From Hymenobacter piscis (GTDB lineage: Bacteria; Bacteroidota; Bacteroidia; Cytophagales; Hymenobacteraceae): a stretch of DNA of 64,000 bases. Location: the NCBI RefSeq assembly GCF_018760735.1, contig NZ_JAHHZN010000005.1, positions 203,388 to 267,387 of the forward strand. Direction: 5' to 3'. Within the stretch, counting starts at the first letter, position 1. Every line of letters begins with the position of its first letter. Position numbers and translations under genes: made by a program. The notes beneath the pieces are model-generated. The model ran no database searches and was not told where the DNA came from. It was given only the letters and a program-made list of their open reading frames with translations. Positions 18,266 through 27,260 of the stretch are shown one piece after another.

Positions 18266-18745
18266 ATGCGGAAATCTACCATCTGGCTGGCTTCAGCCCT
18301 GCTGTTCAGTGCCACTTTTTTCTCTTCCTGCAAGGACGACAAGGAGGATGTAGCCCCCAAAACGGCCACCAAGACGGAACTGCTTACGGCGAAGAACTGG
18401 CGCATTACCGCTTTCACTTACAAAGAGGGTAACAGCCCGGTAGAGGACGTATATACGCAGATTGACGCCTGCTCGAAGGATGACTTCTACAAGTTCAACC
18501 CCGATAAGACGTTCGTGCTGGATGAAGGCGCCACCCGCTGCAGCGCCAACGATCCGCAGACGAGCGTCAGTGGCTGGGACATCACCGCCGACGGCTCCAT
18601 TCTGCTGCTGCTGGAAATGAAGGGCAGCACCAGCGCCGAGCTGTTCACCATCACGGAGCTCACGGACGGCAAGCTGCGCATCGGCCAGAGCTACACCGGC
18701 AACGGCTCAACGGAAGTGACGGAAATAACCTTCACCGCGTTCTAA
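18266..18745 (+). CDS. Lipocalin-like lipoprotein, second of a paralogous pair
   Basis: Start at 18266 gives a proper lipoprotein leader (MRKSTIWLASALLFSATFFSSC, Cys22). The 159-residue product aligns with its upstream neighbour: TELLTAKNWRITAFTY, then CSKDDFYKFNPDKTFVLDEGATRC, then GWDITADGSILLLL and FTITELTDGKLRI. The equivalent two Cys are conserved. This is tandem duplication with considerable divergence. A strong terminator follows, so the pair probably forms one transcript. Function unknown. Confidence 0.82.
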   Translation: MRKSTIWLASALLFSATFFSSCKDDKEDVAPKTATKTELLTAKNWRITAFTYKEGNSPVEDVYTQIDACSKDDFYKFNPDKTFVLDEGATRCSANDPQTSVSGWDITADGSILLLLEMKGSTSAELFTITELTDGKLRIGQSYTGNGSTEVTEITFTAF

Positions 18746-18768
18746 GCCCCAACGGCTACCCTGCAAAA

Positions 18769-18802
18769 TGCCCCGTTGCTATCCGGCAACGGGGCTTTTT
18801 TG
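18769..18802 (+). terminator. Intrinsic terminator after the paralogous lipoproteins
   Basis: Stem gccccgttgc (18770-18779) and its exact complement (18786-18795) followed by six T. Confidence 0.9.
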
Positions 18803-18820
18803 CGGAGTGAAAGCAGATGA

Positions 18821-19243
18821 CTACTTCCGCTTCCGCAACGCCTTTAGGGCTCCCGTGCTCCACAGGGCCCAGCCGATGAGCACGGGCTGGAAAAACAGGC
18901 GGGCCAGCCGCTTCTGGTCGGTATCGAGGCCAAAGGCGGAGAGGTGATGGGTGTACTGGTGGATGTTGCCCGGGAACACGGCCGCGTAGAAGGCCGCCAG
19001 CCCCAGTCCCATGCGTACACGGTTTTCGCCTTTCAGCAGCAACAGGCCCAGCCCCAGCCCGATTTCCACCACGCCCGAGGCCAAGACGGTGGTATCCTTA
19101 TCGAACGGCACGAAATCGGGCACCTGGGCCCGGAAGTCCTGGCGCTGGAAGGTGAGGTGGCCGGTGCCGGCTACTACCATGAACGTGCCCAGCAGGCCGC
19201 GGGCCACGTGCTGGAGGGTAGTAGTGTGGATTTTTTCAGACAT
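18821..19243 (-). CDS. DoxX-like small integral membrane protein
   Basis: This 140-residue protein has four predicted helices (about 12-30, 52-70, 78-96 and 115-133). The pattern GLLGTFMVVAGTGHLTF, a loop with DFVPFDKD, then SGVVEIGLGLGLLL and a GNIHQYTHH segment, matches DoxX-like membrane proteins of Bacteroidota. The family has no firmly known reaction, although some members are linked to redox defence. It is separated from the co-oriented polA by 75 bp with no obvious signal. Its 3' end faces the terminator of the lipoprotein pair. Confidence 0.75.
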   Translation of the reverse strand: MSEKIHTTTLQHVARGLLGTFMVVAGTGHLTFQRQDFRAQVPDFVPFDKDTTVLASGVVEIGLGLGLLLLKGENRVRMGLGLAAFYAAVFPGNIHQYTHHLSAFGLDTDQKRLARLFFQPVLIGWALWSTGALKALRKRK

Positions 19244-19317
19244 AGCGGGCGGGCCGGGAAAGGCCCGGCCCCGGCTATACGGCGAACAGCCCGGCCCGGA
19301 TACCCGCCCCCGGCCGC

Positions 19318-22200
19318 CTAGTGGGCCTGCAGCCAGTTGCGGCCGGTGCCGACTTCCACTTCCAGGGGCACGCCGTGGGGCAACAGCAGGGCGGTGGCCA
19401 TCAGCTCCTTGATTTTGGGCGTGATGTAGGCGACTTCCTCCTGCACGGCGTCGAACACCAGTTCGTCGTGCACCTGCAGAATCATGCGGGTGGCCAGTTT
19501 CTCATCGCGCAGCCACTGGTGGATGTTGATCATGGCCTTCTTGATGATGTCGGCGGCAGTGCCCTGGATGGGGGCGTTGATGGCGTTGCGCTCGGTGTAG
19601 CCGCGCAACGTGGCGTTGCGGGAGTTGATGTCGCGCAGGTAGCGGCGGCGGCCCAGCAGGGTGGTGGCGTATTCCAGCTCCCGGGCCTGGTTGATGCTCT
19701 CGTCCATGAACTGCTTCACCCGCGGAAACTCCTGGAAGTAGGTCTCGATGATGTCGGTGGCTTCCTTGCGGCCGATGCCGATGCGCTGGGCCAGTCCGAA
19801 GGCCGAAATGCCGTAGATGATGCCAAAATTCACGGTTTTGGCCTTGCGGCGCATCTCCCCATCCACCTCGCTCAGGGGCACCCGGAACACCTTGCTGGCC
19901 GTGCTGGTGTGGATGTCCTGGCCCAGTCGGAAGGCCTCAATCATGGTTTCGTCGCCCGAGAAATCGGCCATGATGCGCAGCTCTACCTGGGAGTAGTCGG
20001 CCGCCAGCAGCACGTGCTGGTCGTCGCGGGGCACGAAGGCTTTGCGGATTTCGCGGCCCTTTTCGGTGCGGATGGGAATGTTCTGCAGGTTGGGGTTGGT
20101 GCTGGAGAGGCGGCCGGTGGCCGTCACGGCCTGGTTGAAGGAGGTGTGCACCCGCCCGTCGAGCTCACAAACCAGCTGGGGCAGGGCTTCCACGTAGGTG
20201 GAGCGCAGCTTGCTGAGCTGGCGGTGTTCCAGAATAAGGCCGGCAATGGGGGCCTCGGCGGCCAGCTGGCTCAGTATTTCCTCGCCGGTGGCGTACTGGC
20301 CGGTTTTGGTTTTCTTGATTTTCTTGCCCCCGAGGTCCATTTTATCGAACAGGATTTCGCCCAGCTGCTTGGGCGAGGCAATGTTGAACTCCTGGCCGGC
20401 TTCCTGGAAGATCTGGGATTCCAGCTCCTGCACGTAGCCTTGGAGCTCGGCCGAGTATTCGCCCATGGCCTCGGAGTCGATTTTCACGCCCTCGTACTCG
20501 ATGGCGGCCAGCACCGGCACCAGCGGGTTTTCCACCTCGTTGAGCAACTCCAGCAGGCCCACTTCCCGGAGCAATGGCTCGAACACGTGCTTGAGCTGCA
20601 GGGTCACGTCGGCGTCCTCGCAGGCGTAGTCCGACACCTCGGCCGGGGGCAGGTCGGCCATGGTTTTCTGGTTTTTGCCCTTGGGCCCGATGAGGCTGGT
20701 GATGGGCACCGGCGTGTAGTGCAGGTAGGTTTCGGCCAGCACATCCATGCCGTGGCGCATGTCGGGCTCCAGCAGATAGTGAGCCAGCATGGTATCAAAC
20801 AGCGGGCCCCGGATTTCGACGCCGTAGTGCTTGAGGATGGTGAGGTCGTACTTGATGTTCTGGCCGATTTTGAGGATCTGCTCCGCGTCGAAGAAGGGCC
20901 GGAACTCGTCCACCAGGGCCTGGGCGGCGGCCTGGTCGTCGGTGGGCACGGGCACGTAGTAGGCTTCGCCGGGCAGCCAGCAGAAGGAGAGGCCCACCAG
21001 CCGGGCCGTCATGGTATCGAGGCCGGTGGTTTCGGTATCGAAGCTGACTTCCGTCTGCCGCAGCAGGAATTCGAGCAGGGACTGGCGCCGCTCGGGCGTA
21101 TCCATCAGGTGGTATTGGTGGGCCACGTCCTGAAGCGTCCGGCGCGGCCCGGCGGGCGCCCCGAACTCGCCGGTTTCACCCTCTTCTGCGCCAATCGCCA
21201 CGGCCGCGTCGGCGGAGGAACCGAACAGGCTGCCCTGGCCGGGCGTTGGCTTTTGGTTTTTGGGTTTGGGTTTCTGGGCCGCACTGGCACCGGCGGGACT
21301 GCCATCACCCAGCACGCGGGCGGCCAGCTGGCGGAACTCCAGCTCCTCGAACAGCTGGCGCAGCTGGCTTTCGTCGGGCTGATCCAGCACCAGCTTGTCG
21401 GCCTCGAACTCGATGGGCACGTCGAGGTGAATGGTGGCCAGCTCCTTGCTCATGAGACCCTGCTCGGCGAAGTTGCGCACGTTTTCCTGCTGCTTGCCCT
21501 TGAGCTGGTCCACGTTGGCAATCAGGTTTTCGACGGAGCCAAACCGCTGAATGAGGGTTTTAGCCGTTTTCTCCCCGATGCCCGGAATGCCGGGAATATT
21601 GTCGGAGGCGTCGCCCTGCAAACCCAGAATGTCAATGACCTGCTCTACCCGCTCTACCTCAAAGCGCTGGAGCACGTGGGCCACGTCGAGCACCTCGGCG
21701 GCGTTGCCCATGAAGGCTGGCCGGTAGATTTTCACGCAGTCGGTTACCAGCTGGCAGTAGTCCTTGTCGGGCGTCATCATGTACACCTCCCCGAAGCCCT
21801 GCTGCTCGGCCCGCCGGGCCAGGGTGCCAATGACGTCGTCGGCCTCGTAGCCTTCCACCATCAGGATAGGAATGTGGAAGGCTTTAATGATCTGCTTGAT
21901 ATAGGGGATGGCCAGACCGATGTCCTCGGGCATGGCCTGGCGCTGGGCCTTGTACTCGGCGTACTGCTCGTGGCGGAAGGTTTTCTTGGCCGCATCAAAC
22001 GCCACCCCGATGTGGGTGGGCTTTTCCTTCTGGAGCACCTCCACTAGCGTGTTCGTGAAGCCCAGGATAGCCCCGGTGTTGAGGCCCTTGGAGTTCACGC
22101 GCGGATTCTTGCTGAAGGCAAAGTGAGCCCGGTAAATCAGGGCGAAGGCGTCGAGCAGGAAAAGCTTGTGGGGCTGGGTGGCGGGCGTTTCGGAAGTCAT
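19318..22200 (-). CDS. polA: DNA polymerase I
   Basis: Start at 22200 (MTSETPATQPHKLFLLDAFALIYRAH) gives 960 residues. Order of domains: 5'-3' exonuclease (about 14-285, with EGYEADDVIGTLA and GDASDNIPGIPGIGEKTA); 3'-5' exonuclease (about 370-550); polymerase A (about 590-960). All proofreading motifs are intact: FDTETTGLD (Exo I), NIKYDLTIL (Exo II) and YACEDADVTL (Exo III). Polymerase motifs ADYSQVELRIMA, KTVNFGIIYGISAFG and LQVHDELVFDA are complete. It replaces RNA primers and fills repair gaps. A TACCTTCG box ends 4 nt before the ATG, suggesting a leaderless or near-leaderless mRNA. Confidence 0.97.
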   Translation of the reverse strand: MTSETPATQPHKLFLLDAFALIYRAHFAFSKNPRVNSKGLNTGAILGFTNTLVEVLQKEKPTHIGVAFDAAKKTFRHEQYAEYKAQRQAMPEDIGLAIPYIKQIIKAFHIPILMVEGYEADDVIGTLARRAEQQGFGEVYMMTPDKDYCQLVTDCVKIYRPAFMGNAAEVLDVAHVLQRFEVERVEQVIDILGLQGDASDNIPGIPGIGEKTAKTLIQRFGSVENLIANVDQLKGKQQENVRNFAEQGLMSKELATIHLDVPIEFEADKLVLDQPDESQLRQLFEELEFRQLAARVLGDGSPAGASAAQKPKPKNQKPTPGQGSLFGSSADAAVAIGAEEGETGEFGAPAGPRRTLQDVAHQYHLMDTPERRQSLLEFLLRQTEVSFDTETTGLDTMTARLVGLSFCWLPGEAYYVPVPTDDQAAAQALVDEFRPFFDAEQILKIGQNIKYDLTILKHYGVEIRGPLFDTMLAHYLLEPDMRHGMDVLAETYLHYTPVPITSLIGPKGKNQKTMADLPPAEVSDYACEDADVTLQLKHVFEPLLREVGLLELLNEVENPLVPVLAAIEYEGVKIDSEAMGEYSAELQGYVQELESQIFQEAGQEFNIASPKQLGEILFDKMDLGGKKIKKTKTGQYATGEEILSQLAAEAPIAGLILEHRQLSKLRSTYVEALPQLVCELDGRVHTSFNQAVTATGRLSSTNPNLQNIPIRTEKGREIRKAFVPRDDQHVLLAADYSQVELRIMADFSGDETMIEAFRLGQDIHTSTASKVFRVPLSEVDGEMRRKAKTVNFGIIYGISAFGLAQRIGIGRKEATDIIETYFQEFPRVKQFMDESINQARELEYATTLLGRRRYLRDINSRNATLRGYTERNAINAPIQGTAADIIKKAMINIHQWLRDEKLATRMILQVHDELVFDAVQEEVAYITPKIKELMATALLLPHGVPLEVEVGTGRNWLQAH

Positions 22201-22204
22201 AGGG

Positions 22205-22212
22205 CGAAGGTA
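22205..22212 (-). promoter_or_regulatory. Candidate -7 box TACCTTCG right at the polA start
   Basis: On the minus strand TACCTTCG ends 4 nt before the polA ATG, a one-base variant of TAnnTTTG. If functional, transcription would begin at or next to the start codon. Confidence 0.35.
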
Positions 22213-22284
22213 CGGAAGGCAACGGGGCCGGACCAGCACAACCCGGCGCCCGGTAGAAGAGATGAGTACGCAACCCGCAGCATC

Positions 22285-22500
22285 GTGGCCGACGCACTAC
22301 GGATTTCAAGCAGCTACTGCGGCGGCCATTACCTGGACCTGCGCCGCGGCCAGGGACTGTATGGGGCAGTATTTCTCGATTTTAACCGGGTCCGCAACCC
22401 CTGCTGCGCCTACGGCCCCGGCTGTTCCTGCCCCGTGCCGCCGCCGGAAAACCGGCTGACCAGGGCGGTAAAGGCCAGCGTGAGGAGCGACTACCAGTAA
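22285..22500 (+). pseudogene. Remnant of the C-terminus of a DUF1684-type protein
   Basis: In the 381-bp gap between polA and the delta-60 gene, one frame ending with the stop at 22498-22500 reads ...SSYCGGHYLDLRRG..., FLDFNRVRNPCCAYG, then CSCPVPPPENRLT. This resembles the C-terminal signature of DUF1684 proteins (GGxYLDL..., LDFNRxYNPxCAY, CPxPPxENRL). The upstream part of the domain is missing because the frame runs antisense into polA, and no plausible start exists. I read it as a degenerate 3' fragment. The match is from memory of the family pattern. Confidence 0.45.
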
Positions 22501-22581
22501 ATCAGATAAAGCCTCCGCACAGGCTGCTACCGCGCTATATTCCTGGGTCCCGTTCCTTACCTTAGCGACCCGCTACCCTAT

Positions 22582-25101
22582 ATGCTCGTCCCGATGTCAA
22601 CTAGGTATTCCCGGCTCCTGCAGTTACTGCTGAGCTGCTGGCTGCTGGTGCTGGCCGACACTGCCCGAAGCCAGACGATCCGTCAGCCCGATTCTACTTT
22701 CCGGACGCAGGCCCGACGCTACGCGCCGCCCTACGCCGCGGCTTATCGGCCCGACGGCAGCTGCCTGGTGCTTGGCCCCCAGACCCATGTGGCCGACCTG
22801 CGGGTGGGTAATCTGGTGTGCCTGCGGCCCGATGGCAGCGTCGACGCGGCTTTTCAGCGCCAGCTGGGCGAACTGCAGGCTTCTACCGAATATGTGGCCT
22901 TTCCGCCGCGTCTGCTGGCATACCCCGACGGCCGGGTGCTGGTGCTGGGTATCAATGGATTGGTTATCAGTGGAAATCGGCGGATAGCTGCTGCCGGCGT
23001 GCGCTTGCTGGCTTCCGGCCGGCCCGACAGCTCCTTTGTGGTCGCGGCCCGCCCGCCCGACTGGCCCCAGGTGCTGGCGGTGGCTTTGCAGGCCGATGGC
23101 AGTATTCTGCTGGGCGGCCTCAGCAGCACGGGCACAGCCCTGATCCGGCTCGGACCCGACGGCCAGCGCGACACTAGCTTCGCGCCCCGCTTCAGCAAGA
23201 GCAATGGCAGCGTGCAGGTCAACGCCCTGGCCGTGCAGCCCGACGGGCGGATTCTGGTAGGTGGGTCGTTTGAGAGCCCGGATCAGGGGCTGGTGCGCCT
23301 GCTGCCCGATGGCTCGCCCGACCCCAGCTTCCAGGCCGGGCTAGCCAAGGGGCAGAGCGTGCAGGCCCTGGCGCTACGGCCCGACGGACGCGTGGTGGTG
23401 GCAGGCGTGGCTACTCTGCAGCTACAGGGCCGGGTGGGCGGAATTCAGCAACTGCTGGCCGACGGTCAGGCCGACCCCGACTTTCAGGCACCGGCCGCGT
23501 ACGGCATCGCCCAGTTTCAGGGTGCTGACCGGCTGCAACTGCAGCCCGATGGTGGCCTGCTGGTAGTGCCCACCCAGCCGGCGGGGGCACCACTGCTGCG
23601 CCTGCTGCCCGATGGCCGCCCGGATACCGGCTTCCAGTTGCCGGTCCGGTTGTCGCTGACGGTGCAGCAGCTGGCGGCGGGCAGTGGTCCGCCGCTGCTG
23701 GCAGGTGTATACAACCACCAGCCCGGCCCCCAGGGACCCTTGCTGCGCCTGCAACCCAGCGGCCTGCCCGACGATCAGTTTCACCCCCAATTGGTGCAGG
23801 CGGGCCGGGTTGAGGCCCAGCAGCTGCTCCCCGACGGGCGCGTGGCCCTGGTGGGCGAGTTCGATCTGCTCGACGGCGTACGGGCCGGCAACCTGGGGTG
23901 CCTGCTCCCCACCGGGCTGCCCGATACGGCTTTTGCCCGGCGCAGTCCCTTTCTGGCTGGTTCGCCCAGCCTGCTGGCCCTGCAGCCCGGGGGCGGACTG
24001 CTGATCGGGGGAAGCTTCCGGGTGGGTACTTCCTCCCGGGGGGCGCTGGTGCGCGTCGGCCTCGACGGCCAACTCGATACAACCCGGTTCGCCCGGTTTT
24101 CGGCCGACGATTACCTCTCCGCTTTGGCCGCGCAGCCCGACGGCCGGGTGTTGCTGGGCGGTAACCTGGCGCAGAAGCTGAGCCGGAGTTGGTTTTGCCG
24201 GCTCTTACCCAGCGGGGATTCCGACTGGTCGTTCGGACTAGACGCAGGCTTGAGCACTCGGCTGGAGGAGGCCCGGCAGGTACTGCCGCTTCCCGACGGG
24301 AAAATACTGCTGGTAGGCCGAAAGATGTATCGGGTGCAGAACTCCGGATGGCAGGATACGTCTTTCGATCCGGTCGAAGTGAACACGATGGCCAACTTTC
24401 TGGCCCGTTATACCTTGGTACTGCCCGACGGCCGGATTCTGGTCTGCGGTCAGGTACCCCGGCACGCGTCCCACACGAGTTCCCGGGCTAGCATCGCCCG
24501 GCTGCTACCCACCGGCCGCCTCGACAGTACCTTCCAGGATAATCTTTACCCCGTGTTTTTTCCCCGCAGCCTCTATGCCCAGCCCGATGGCCGCCTGCTG
24601 GCGGGCGGGGGCTTCGCGGCCAATTACTCGGCTGGTCTGGTGGCGGTGGTTCGCCTGCGGGAAGACGGAGGCTTCGACGGATCCGGGCCCGACCTGCCCG
24701 GCAGCGGGAACGTGTTCAGCATTGGCTCCGATGCGCAGGGACGAATTTTGCTGGCCGGCGACTTTGACAGCAATGCCGGGTTGGCCAAGCCGCTGCTGGG
24801 GCTGGCCCGCCTCCCGGCCGGGGGAGTGGTAACGGCCCGGGCAAGGCCACTTGCCGGGCCGGTGGCCCTGCAGTGCTACCCAAATCCGGCCCGGAACTCG
24901 TTCGGGGCTACCTGGGCCCAAGTGCCCCGGCGCCTGCAACTGCTGAACCTGCTGGGCCAGCCGGTGCGGGAGTTGCCGGTCACGGCCGGCGCAACGGGGG
25001 GGGACTGGTCGCTGCGGGGGCTGGCGGCGGGTCTGTACGTTGTGCGGGCCGATTTTGACACTGGTCCGGCCGTTAATTGCCGGCTGATGATTGAGCCGTA
25101 A
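22582..25101 (+). CDS. Secreted delta-60 repeat (beta-propeller-like) protein with type IX sorting domain
   Basis: This 839-residue protein has a signal peptide (LLQLLLSCWLLVLADTARSQ). Two ATGs are possible, at 22582 and 22594; the second sits better behind a TACCTTAG octamer at 22558-22565. The body consists of delta-60-type repeats about 50 residues apart, with paired motifs LxPDGxxDxSF and LQPDGR(I/V)LVGG (for example LLPDGSPDPSFQ, LQPDGSILLGG, AQPDGRLLAGG). These are expected to fold as beta-propeller blades. The C-terminal ~80 residues from CYPNPARNSF form a type IX secretion signal domain. It is probably a cell-surface or secreted structural/binding protein; no catalytic residues are evident. 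Confidence 0.88.
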   Translation: MLVPMSTRYSRLLQLLLSCWLLVLADTARSQTIRQPDSTFRTQARRYAPPYAAAYRPDGSCLVLGPQTHVADLRVGNLVCLRPDGSVDAAFQRQLGELQASTEYVAFPPRLLAYPDGRVLVLGINGLVISGNRRIAAAGVRLLASGRPDSSFVVAARPPDWPQVLAVALQADGSILLGGLSSTGTALIRLGPDGQRDTSFAPRFSKSNGSVQVNALAVQPDGRILVGGSFESPDQGLVRLLPDGSPDPSFQAGLAKGQSVQALALRPDGRVVVAGVATLQLQGRVGGIQQLLADGQADPDFQAPAAYGIAQFQGADRLQLQPDGGLLVVPTQPAGAPLLRLLPDGRPDTGFQLPVRLSLTVQQLAAGSGPPLLAGVYNHQPGPQGPLLRLQPSGLPDDQFHPQLVQAGRVEAQQLLPDGRVALVGEFDLLDGVRAGNLGCLLPTGLPDTAFARRSPFLAGSPSLLALQPGGGLLIGGSFRVGTSSRGALVRVGLDGQLDTTRFARFSADDYLSALAAQPDGRVLLGGNLAQKLSRSWFCRLLPSGDSDWSFGLDAGLSTRLEEARQVLPLPDGKILLVGRKMYRVQNSGWQDTSFDPVEVNTMANFLARYTLVLPDGRILVCGQVPRHASHTSSRASIARLLPTGRLDSTFQDNLYPVFFPRSLYAQPDGRLLAGGGFAANYSAGLVAVVRLREDGGFDGSGPDLPGSGNVFSIGSDAQGRILLAGDFDSNAGLAKPLLGLARLPAGGVVTARARPLAGPVALQCYPNPARNSFGATWAQVPRRLQLLNLLGQPVRELPVTAGATGGDWSLRGLAAGLYVVRADFDTGPAVNCRLMIEP

Positions 25102-25175
25102 CAACCAGCCGGGTAGGAGCGGGCCTGGGCGCTGCACTCCAACCCCGGGGCCCCTGACGCGTACAGCCCAGCGCA

Positions 25176-25772
25176 ATGCGTTACATCTCCCTCGACCTTG
25201 AAACCACCGGCGGCAACGCCCAGCGCCACCAGATTCTGGAGCTGGCGGCCGTGGTGGAAGACACCAAGAACCTGCGGCCCCTGCCGGAGCTGCCGGCCTT
25301 TCGGCGCGTGGTGCGCCACCCCGAGCTGACCGGCACCGCCGGGGCTCTGGCCCTGAACGCGGGGCTGCTGCGGGAGCTGGCGCAAAAGGAACCCAACCCC
25401 GAGTTGTGCCTGCCCGATGAGCTGCTACCTCAGCTACGGGAGTTCCTGCTGGCCCAGGGCTTCAAACCCGATAAAAAGGACTGCGTGGCCGTGACGATGG
25501 CCGGCAAGAACATTGCCTCCTTCGACCTGGGGTTCCTGCGCGCCCTGCCCGGCTACGGTACCCTGGTGCGCGCCGAGCCCGCCATGCTCGATCCGGCCGT
25601 TTTCTACCTCAACTGGCGCAAGGATACGCGCCTGCCCACCATGCAAATCTGCAAGGCCCGCGCCGGCTTCGCCGACGACACCGTGGCCCACCAGGCCCTG
25701 GCCGACGCCCTCGACGTCATCGAGCTGCTCCGCCCTTTTTATGACCGGCCGGTGTATAAGGTGACTGAGTGA
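25176..25772 (+). CDS. DEDDh-type 3'-5' exonuclease
   Basis: This 198-residue protein has the three exonuclease motifs of the DnaQ/oligoribonuclease superfamily: YISLDLETTGG at the N-terminus (Asp7, Glu9), AGKNIASFDLGFL in the middle and VAHQALADALDVI near the C-terminus, where the His makes it DEDDh. It is about the size of oligoribonuclease but the sequence between motifs is unlike Orn of Proteobacteria. It could degrade short RNA or single-stranded DNA. Its stop codon lies inside the left arm of a large inverted repeat. Confidence 0.87.
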   Translation: MRYISLDLETTGGNAQRHQILELAAVVEDTKNLRPLPELPAFRRVVRHPELTGTAGALALNAGLLRELAQKEPNPELCLPDELLPQLREFLLAQGFKPDKKDCVAVTMAGKNIASFDLGFLRALPGYGTLVRAEPAMLDPAVFYLNWRKDTRLPTMQICKARAGFADDTVAHQALADALDVIELLRPFYDRPVYKVTE

Positions 25773-25982
25773 AGTGGTGCATGAGTGAATCGTTCTGTCA
25801 TTGCGAGCAGCGCGAAGCAATCCGTCCTTCACGAAGTTTGAAGTCCTGACAAACGCAAAGCCCCTGACGTACGCACGTCAGGGGCTTTTTGAATAGGTCG
25901 AAGTTGAGAAGAAGATGAGGGACGGATTGCTTCGCGCTGCTCGCCATGACAGAACGATTCACTCATGCACCACTTCACTCAG
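25765..25982. repeat. 65-bp inverted repeat flanking a terminator
   Basis: Arms 25765-25829 and 25918-25982 are reverse complements over 65 bp with two mismatches. The left arm includes the last codons and stop of the exonuclease gene (ctgagtga), and the right arm ends 6 bp before the stop codon of the convergent TPM gene. The interior holds an independent intrinsic terminator. Confidence 0.85.
25857..25890. terminator. Intrinsic terminator nested in the 65-bp inverted repeat
   Basis: Stem aagcccctgacgt (25858-25870) with complement at 25875-25887, loop acgc, then a T run. It lies between the convergent exonuclease and TPM genes. Confidence 0.88.
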
Positions 25983-25988
25983 CCACCG

Positions 25989-26807
25989 CTACCAGCTGCC
26001 GGAGGCGCCGCCGCCGCCGCTGCTGCCGCCGCCGAAGCCCCCGAAACCGCCCCCGCCGAAACCACCGCCTCCGCCGCCCCCAAAGGTGCCGCGGCCGCCG
26101 CTGAAGTCGCCGAAGATGACGGGCGGAATCATGCTGCCGCCGAAGCCCCGGTTGCGCCGGCCGCCGCCGTTTCCGCCGCCGCGGTTACGCAGCAGAATAA
26201 ACAGGATGAGCACGGCAATGATAACCCAGAACGAGATGCCCGAACCACTGCCGTCGGAGTCGCGGCTGCGGGGCTGGGTAGTCTGGTCGGCCTTGTATTC
26301 GCCCTTGGCCAGGGCAATGAGCTGGTCGGTGGCCCGGTCCAGACCCTGATAGTACTGCTCCTGCTTGAAGGCCGGAACGATGGTGTTGGAGATAATGCGC
26401 TTGGAAAGCGCGTCCGGAATGGCACCCTCCAATCCGTAGCCGGTATGAATGCGGGCTTTGCGCTCTTCCTTGGCAATGAGCAGCAGAATACCGTTGTTGC
26501 TGCCCTTCTGCCCGATGCCCCAGGTCTGGTAGAGCTGCTGGGCATAGTCGAAAATGTCGTAATCGCCCAGGGAAGGCACCGTTACAACGGCAATCTGGGA
26601 GGAAGTGGAGTCGTTGTAGGCCACCAGCTTGCGCTCCAGCTGGGCCACCTCATCGGGGCGCAGCATGCCGCCCAGGTCGTTCACCAGGCGGGGCGGGTTG
26701 GGCCGGGGCGGTACGTTCTGGGCGCTGGCCGCCAGCTGGCCGAGTACCAGCCACAGGGCCAGGAGCCAGCCGCGGTGCTGCCGCAGGGAAAGGAGTAGTT
26801 GGTTCAT
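25989..26807 (-). CDS. TPM-domain (YgcG-like) membrane protein with Gly-rich tail
   Basis: This 272-residue protein has a signal peptide (ending near LAASAQ) and a TPM domain (about 38-165: LVNDLGGMLRPDEVAQLERKL, SSQIAVVTVPSLG, GSNNGILLLIAKEERKARIHTGYGLEG). It also has one membrane helix (about 190-206, SFWVIIAVLILFILL) and a C-terminal ~60 residues of Gly/Phe/Ser repeats. This is the YgcG layout. The start overlaps the end of the next upstream TPM gene by 4 bp (ATGA), so translation is probably coupled. Together with LemA the three genes form the frequent LemA/TPM cluster of Bacteroidota, whose function is unknown. The Gly-rich tail produces a spurious Pro-rich frame on the other strand. Confidence 0.9.
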   Translation of the reverse strand: MNQLLLSLRQHRGWLLALWLVLGQLAASAQNVPPRPNPPRLVNDLGGMLRPDEVAQLERKLVAYNDSTSSQIAVVTVPSLGDYDIFDYAQQLYQTWGIGQKGSNNGILLLIAKEERKARIHTGYGLEGAIPDALSKRIISNTIVPAFKQEQYYQGLDRATDQLIALAKGEYKADQTTQPRSRDSDGSGSGISFWVIIAVLILFILLRNRGGGNGGGRRNRGFGGSMIPPVIFGDFSGGRGTFGGGGGGGFGGGGFGGFGGGSSGGGGASGSW

Positions 26808-27259
26808 GGGCGCTTAGTAGGCGAGTCGCCGAACGAAATGGAATCGTCCAGCTCGTTCTCATCGGTGGCCGCGTCGTAGGGAAAATACCGCCGCAGTTGC
26901 TCTCCCACCAGCCGGACGCCCTGCTCGAGGCCGTTCACGTACTTCTCGGTCCGGAAGTGCTGCAACACGCTTTCCTTGGCCGTTTCCCAGAAGTCGTCGG
27001 GCACCGCGGAGTTAATACCGGTGTCGCCGATGACGGCAAACTGCCGGCTCTGCCAGGCCAGGTAAAACAGCACGCCGTTGCGCTGGGCCGTGTGGTGCAT
27101 GCCCAACTCGGCAAACACCTGGGCGGCGCGGTCGAGGGGCTCGGGCGTGGGGCAGGTGTCTTCCAGGTGCACCCGGATTTCGCCGGAGGTGCGCAGTTCG
27201 GCCTGCCGGATGGCTTCCACCAGCGCGGCTTCCTGCTCGGGGGTGAGAGGGTTAATCAT
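26804..27259 (-). CDS. TPM-domain protein (second TPM gene of the LemA cluster)
   Basis: This 151-residue protein consists almost entirely of a TPM domain: LTPEQEAALVEAIRQAELRTSGEIRVHLEDTC, then VFAELGMHHTAQRNGVLFYLAWQSRQFAVIGDTGIN, then a C-terminal helix LEQGVRLVGEQLRRYFPYD. No signal peptide or membrane helix is visible, unlike its downstream partner, so it may be cytoplasmic. The acidic C-terminus (DENELDDSISFGDSP) overlaps the start of the following gene. A GTCAGTTG repeat cluster begins 2 nt before its start codon, which is unusual and leaves the promoter position unclear. Confidence 0.87.
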   Translation of the reverse strand: MINPLTPEQEAALVEAIRQAELRTSGEIRVHLEDTCPTPEPLDRAAQVFAELGMHHTAQRNGVLFYLAWQSRQFAVIGDTGINSAVPDDFWETAKESVLQHFRTEKYVNGLEQGVRLVGEQLRRYFPYDAATDENELDDSISFGDSPTKRP

Positions 27260-27260
27260 G

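Noticed and set aside
19321..22047. 908-codon open frame antisense to polA
   Set aside because: The polA frame carries all family motifs; the antisense product is a His/Gly/Val-rich shadow.
25915..26349. Proline-rich 144-codon frame
   Set aside because: It is the reverse of the Gly-rich tail of the TPM protein and starts in an inverted repeat.
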